A DNA stretch of 64,000 bases from Nonomuraea turkmeniaca (GTDB lineage Bacteria; Actinomycetota; Actinomycetes; Streptosporangiales; Streptosporangiaceae). Below are positions 61,619 to 64,000 of this stretch, one piece after another; position 1 is the stretch's first letter, and every line of letters begins with the position of its first letter. Both the position numbers and the translations under genes were made by a program. Where the stretch lies: assembly GCF_005889735.1 (NCBI RefSeq), contig NZ_VCKY01000002.1, positions 1 to 64,000 on the forward strand, read 5' to 3'. The notes under the pieces are model-generated. The model saw nothing but the letters and a program-made list of their open reading frames with translations, was not told the origin of the DNA and searched no databases.

Positions 61619-62619
61619 CCACCCGAGTCCTTGTCGCAGGCGACCACTTCGTCCAGAACCGCCTGCTCATCGACGCGCTCAGGCGCGAGGTCCCCGGCGA
61701 GGTGGACATCCGCGAGCTGACGCTGCCGTGGCCGGTGGAGCCGTTCGGCCGGGTGGGCGAGGTGGACGAGGCGTCGGACGTGGAGGACGAGCTGATCGAG
61801 GCGCTGCGCGGCATCGAGGTGTGCGTGACGCAGATGGCTCCCCTGACCAAGCGTGTCCTGGACGCCTCCCCCGACCTGCGGCTGTTCTGCGTCAGCCGGG
61901 GCGGGCCGGTGAACGCGAACCTGGAGGCGGCGGAGCAGGCCGGCGTCGCGGTGACGTACGCGCCCGGCCGCAACGCGGTCGCCACCGCCGAGCACACGCT
62001 CGCCATGTTGCTGGCCGCCACCCGCAGGATCCCCCAGACGCACGCCGACCTGGCGGGTGGCGTGTGGCGCGGCGACTACTACATGTACGACAACGTCGGC
62101 CCCGAACTGGACGGCAGCACGGTCGGCCTGGTCGGCTACGGCGCGATCGGCCGCCGCGTGGCCCGCATGCTGGAGGGCTTCGGCGCGACCGTCCTCGTCC
62201 ACGACCCGTACGTCGACGTTCACGGGAAGGTGGACCTGGACGAGCTCCTGGGTCGCTCGCGTTTCGTCTCCCTGCACGCCCGCGCCACCCCCGAGACCGC
62301 CGGCATGATCGGCGCGGCCGAGCTCGCCGCCATGCCGCGCGGCTCGGTCGTGGTCAACTGCGCCCGCGGCGCGCTGCTCGACTACGACGCGCTGTGCGAC
62401 GCGCTGGACTCCGGCCACCTGTTCGGCGCGGCGATGGACGTCTTCCCCGAGGAGCCGATCCCGCCGGGCTCACGCCTGCTCACGACGCCGAATCTGATCA
62501 TGACCCCGCACCTGGCCGGGGCCAGCAAGGAGACGGCCGTGAAGGCCGCCGCGATCGTGGCCGCGGACGTGGCCCGCTACGTACGCGGCGAGCCACTCGC
62601 CCATGTGGCCACCCCTTGA
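61615..62619 (+). CDS. D-isomer 2-hydroxyacid dehydrogenase (phosphoglycerate-dehydrogenase-like)
   Basis: A 334-residue NAD-dependent dehydrogenase. The Rossmann motif GLVGYGAIGRRVA lies near residues 165-177; substrate Arg in VNCARGALLDYDAL, Glu in FPEEP and His in MTPHLAGAS make up the catalytic Arg/Glu/His set. It oxidises or reduces a D-2-hydroxy acid, probably a phosphorylated sugar acid. TTG 61615 overlaps the phosphatase stop, with GGAG upstream. Last gene of the operon. Confidence 0.9.
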   Translation: MTTRVLVAGDHFVQNRLLIDALRREVPGEVDIRELTLPWPVEPFGRVGEVDEASDVEDELIEALRGIEVCVTQMAPLTKRVLDASPDLRLFCVSRGGPVNANLEAAEQAGVAVTYAPGRNAVATAEHTLAMLLAATRRIPQTHADLAGGVWRGDYYMYDNVGPELDGSTVGLVGYGAIGRRVARMLEGFGATVLVHDPYVDVHGKVDLDELLGRSRFVSLHARATPETAGMIGAAELAAMPRGSVVVNCARGALLDYDALCDALDSGHLFGAAMDVFPEEPIPPGSRLLTTPNLIMTPHLAGASKETAVKAAAIVAADVARYVRGEPLAHVATP

Positions 62620-62629
62620 GCGCGCACAC

Positions 62630-63397
62630 TCAGCCCACCCGCTCCAGCGTGCGCTGAGGGCAGGTCACCACGGTGACATCGAAGTCGTGGCCGGCTCCGG
62701 GCAGATCGCCGCCGCCCGACGCCACCACCAGCGCACCCTTCGACATGCAGAGACCGACGAGGGCGAGCAGGTCGCAGCCGCCGTCAGGGCGCCACGTGGT
62801 CAGCACCACGTCGGACTCGGTCAGGCGTACGGGCCGGTCGAGCTCGGCCATCCTGGCCAGCAGGTCCGCGTGCGACAGGCGGCGGCCGTCCGCCAGCAGC
62901 AGCGCGTCCTGGTGCTCGGCGTCGAGCGCGGGCAGCGCGGTCGGCTCGAGCGTGAGCAGGGTGCGGAAGTCGATCGCGTCGAGCGCCGCACCGAGCGAGA
63001 CCACCTCCCGCACCCGGGATCGGTCCGCCGCCAGCGTCGCGGTCACGGCCAGGTCGGGCGTGGTGATCAGGGTATGGGCGTCGCAGGCCCGCAGCCGGGC
63101 CGCGATCTCCTCGGCGCCGAGCGAGGGGTCGATGGGCGCCGCCACCCCTCCGGCCGCGAGCACCGTGTGCACGGCCAGCGTCTGCGCGCCCGCCGTCGAG
63201 ACGTGCACGCCCACCACCTGGTCCCGCCTGGCACCCCTGTGCACCAGCCCGGACGCCGCCCTGGTCACCTCGGTCACCAGCCGCCGGTACCCGTAGACGT
63301 GGCCGCCACGCAGGTCGACGAGCGCCGGCCGGTCGCCACGCTCGTAGGCCCGGCGGAACACCTCGTTGATCACGGTGGCCGAGGCGTCGGGCTGCAT
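62630..63397 (-). CDS. ANL (AMP-binding) N-terminal-domain-only protein
   Basis: A 255-residue protein resembling the first half of acyl-CoA/aryl-CoA synthetases: FRRAYERGDRPALVDLRGG, YRRLVTEVTRAASGL, VVGVHVSTAGAQTLAVHTVLAAGGVAAPIDP and THTLITTPDL-like segment. The region that should carry the ATP P-loop YTSGTTGRPKG reads ALLLADGRRLSHADLL, so the loop is lost, and the C-terminal catalytic lysine domain is missing. It is therefore non-catalytic or a remnant. ATG 63397 is used; TTG 63406 is possible. Confidence 0.7.
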   Translation of the reverse strand: MQPDASATVINEVFRRAYERGDRPALVDLRGGHVYGYRRLVTEVTRAASGLVHRGARRDQVVGVHVSTAGAQTLAVHTVLAAGGVAAPIDPSLGAEEIAARLRACDAHTLITTPDLAVTATLAADRSRVREVVSLGAALDAIDFRTLLTLEPTALPALDAEHQDALLLADGRRLSHADLLARMAELDRPVRLTESDVVLTTWRPDGGCDLLALVGLCMSKGALVVASGGGDLPGAGHDFDVTVVTCPQRTLERVG

Positions 63398-63796
63398 GCC
63401 CGCCAACGTACGACCGCCCTGGGCGGCGCAGCATCCACCGATCTATGTACGCCCATGTGCATTCTGGTGAACGGGGCGGGCCCGAGTCCTGCGCGACTCG
63501 AGCCCGCTGCCGCACGCCCGGAGCCGGACTCCCACCCCTCCGAAGACGTCCGGCCCCGTAGGCCGCGCGACGCCCCCAACCGTAGGGCTGCGCACGCCGG
63601 CGGCACATGCGTTGACATGGCCATTCGACGATGCAGAAGCCAATGTGTAGACGAGATGCCGTCAAGCCGGAGAATCAAGGGGCCGCGCCGGCGCACTGCT
63701 GGACACCGACCGGTAGCGGATCGACCGGCTTCAGCCAGTGACGCGCGCGGCGATAACCGGTGGAGAACTGTCGGTGCCCGTAGGCACACTCGACTC
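63398..63796. other. Intergenic region without a recognisable gene
   Basis: The 399 bases between the divergent ANL-domain gene and the ABC exporter gene contain only short open frames with no family resemblance. A TTGACA hexamer at 63612-63617 has no well-spaced -10 partner. A small TGCC-CGTA-GGCA hairpin lies just before the ATG at 63797. Confidence 0.5.
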
Positions 63797-64000
63797 ATGG
63801 CCGATGAGCCGCTGGAGCTCGGCGAGATCTCCTTCTCCGACTGGCACGCCCACACGGACAAGCTGGCGGACGTGGGCTTCCTGACCATCGCCAGGAGGCT
63901 GCCGTCACTCGTGGCCCAGGCGATGCGCATGGCGTGGCGGGCCAGCCCGCGCGACACCGTGGCCACGGTCACGCTCAACCTGCTCGGCGGCGTGTTCACC
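63797..64000 (+). CDS. N-terminus of an ABC exporter protein (cut by the window end)
   Basis: Only the first 68 codons are present. The start (EPLELGEISFSDWHAHTDK, then MRMAWRASPRDTVATVTLNLLGGVFT) is the N-terminal lead into the first membrane helix of actinobacterial ABC exporters that fuse a membrane domain and ATPase. The call rests on resemblance of this lead segment, and no ATPase motif is visible yet. Confidence 0.55.
   Translation, partial: MADEPLELGEISFSDWHAHTDKLADVGFLTIARRLPSLVAQAMRMAWRASPRDTVATVTLNLLGGVFT

Overview
The window is chromosomal DNA from a high-GC actinomycete. Codon third positions are overwhelmingly G/C, GTG starts are frequent, and the gene families are typical of Streptomyces/Streptosporangiaceae (F420-dependent oxidoreductase, DUF1876, DUF4429, SpoIIE-type phosphatase, DmdR/IdeR iron box). 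A Nonomuraea- or Streptosporangium-like host is my best guess, but no rRNA or other decisive marker is present. There is no prophage, transposase, CRISPR array or biosynthetic megacluster. About 63 protein genes, one tRNA and one candidate small RNA can be supported.

Layout. 1-9.6 kb: housekeeping and stress genes (SDR, topoisomerase IB, BON protein, metallophosphoesterase, ANTAR/PAS/SpoIIE phosphatase, F420 oxidoreductase, transketolase, ChaB, small membrane proteins, P-loop kinase). 9.7-14.8 kb: a large membrane pseudokinase/WD40 protein convergent with an active membrane Ser/Thr kinase. 14.8-19 kb: a decayed LuxR-type regulator, an AlkZ-like winged-helix protein, a broken IclR regulator in front of a KDG-type sugar kinase, and two conserved hypotheticals. 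19-26.4 kb: a peptide-type ABC importer with a fused permease/ATPase and a DapA-like aldolase, divergent from an FCD/GntR regulator. 26.4-29 kb: HD hydrolase, DUF4429 protein, deaminase and secreted phospholipase A2.

29-40.1 kb is the most interesting block. A divergent GntR/UTRA regulator faces a six-gene operon: sugar-binding protein, two MalFG-type permeases, BadF-type sugar kinase, ceramidase-like amidase and SIS protein. Just downstream lie secreted phosphoesterase genes (two EEP-fold enzymes flanking a calcineurin-like enzyme). Two near-identical DasR-like operators, one in the divergent promoter region and one before the first secreted phosphoesterase, suggest a single regulon that attacks a phosphorylated or N-acylated glycoconjugate outside the cell and imports an amino-sugar product.

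40.1-53.5 kb: tRNA-Lys, nucleoside hydrolase, a 6C-like small-RNA candidate, OsmC protein, a half ferredoxin-reductase membrane protein with ApbE, an ammonia-lyase homologue with an altered MIO triad, three regulator/transporter arrangements with visible operators, an iron-regulated FhuF-like reductase, and a cysteine dioxygenase/amidohydrolase pair separated by tandem palindromic repeats. 53.7-62.6 kb: a complete sugar or polyol utilisation operon (SorC regulator, ribose-type ABC importer, two FGGY kinases, phosphatase, 2-hydroxyacid dehydrogenase) whose substrate I cannot name. The window ends with an ANL N-terminal-domain protein and the start of an ABC exporter.
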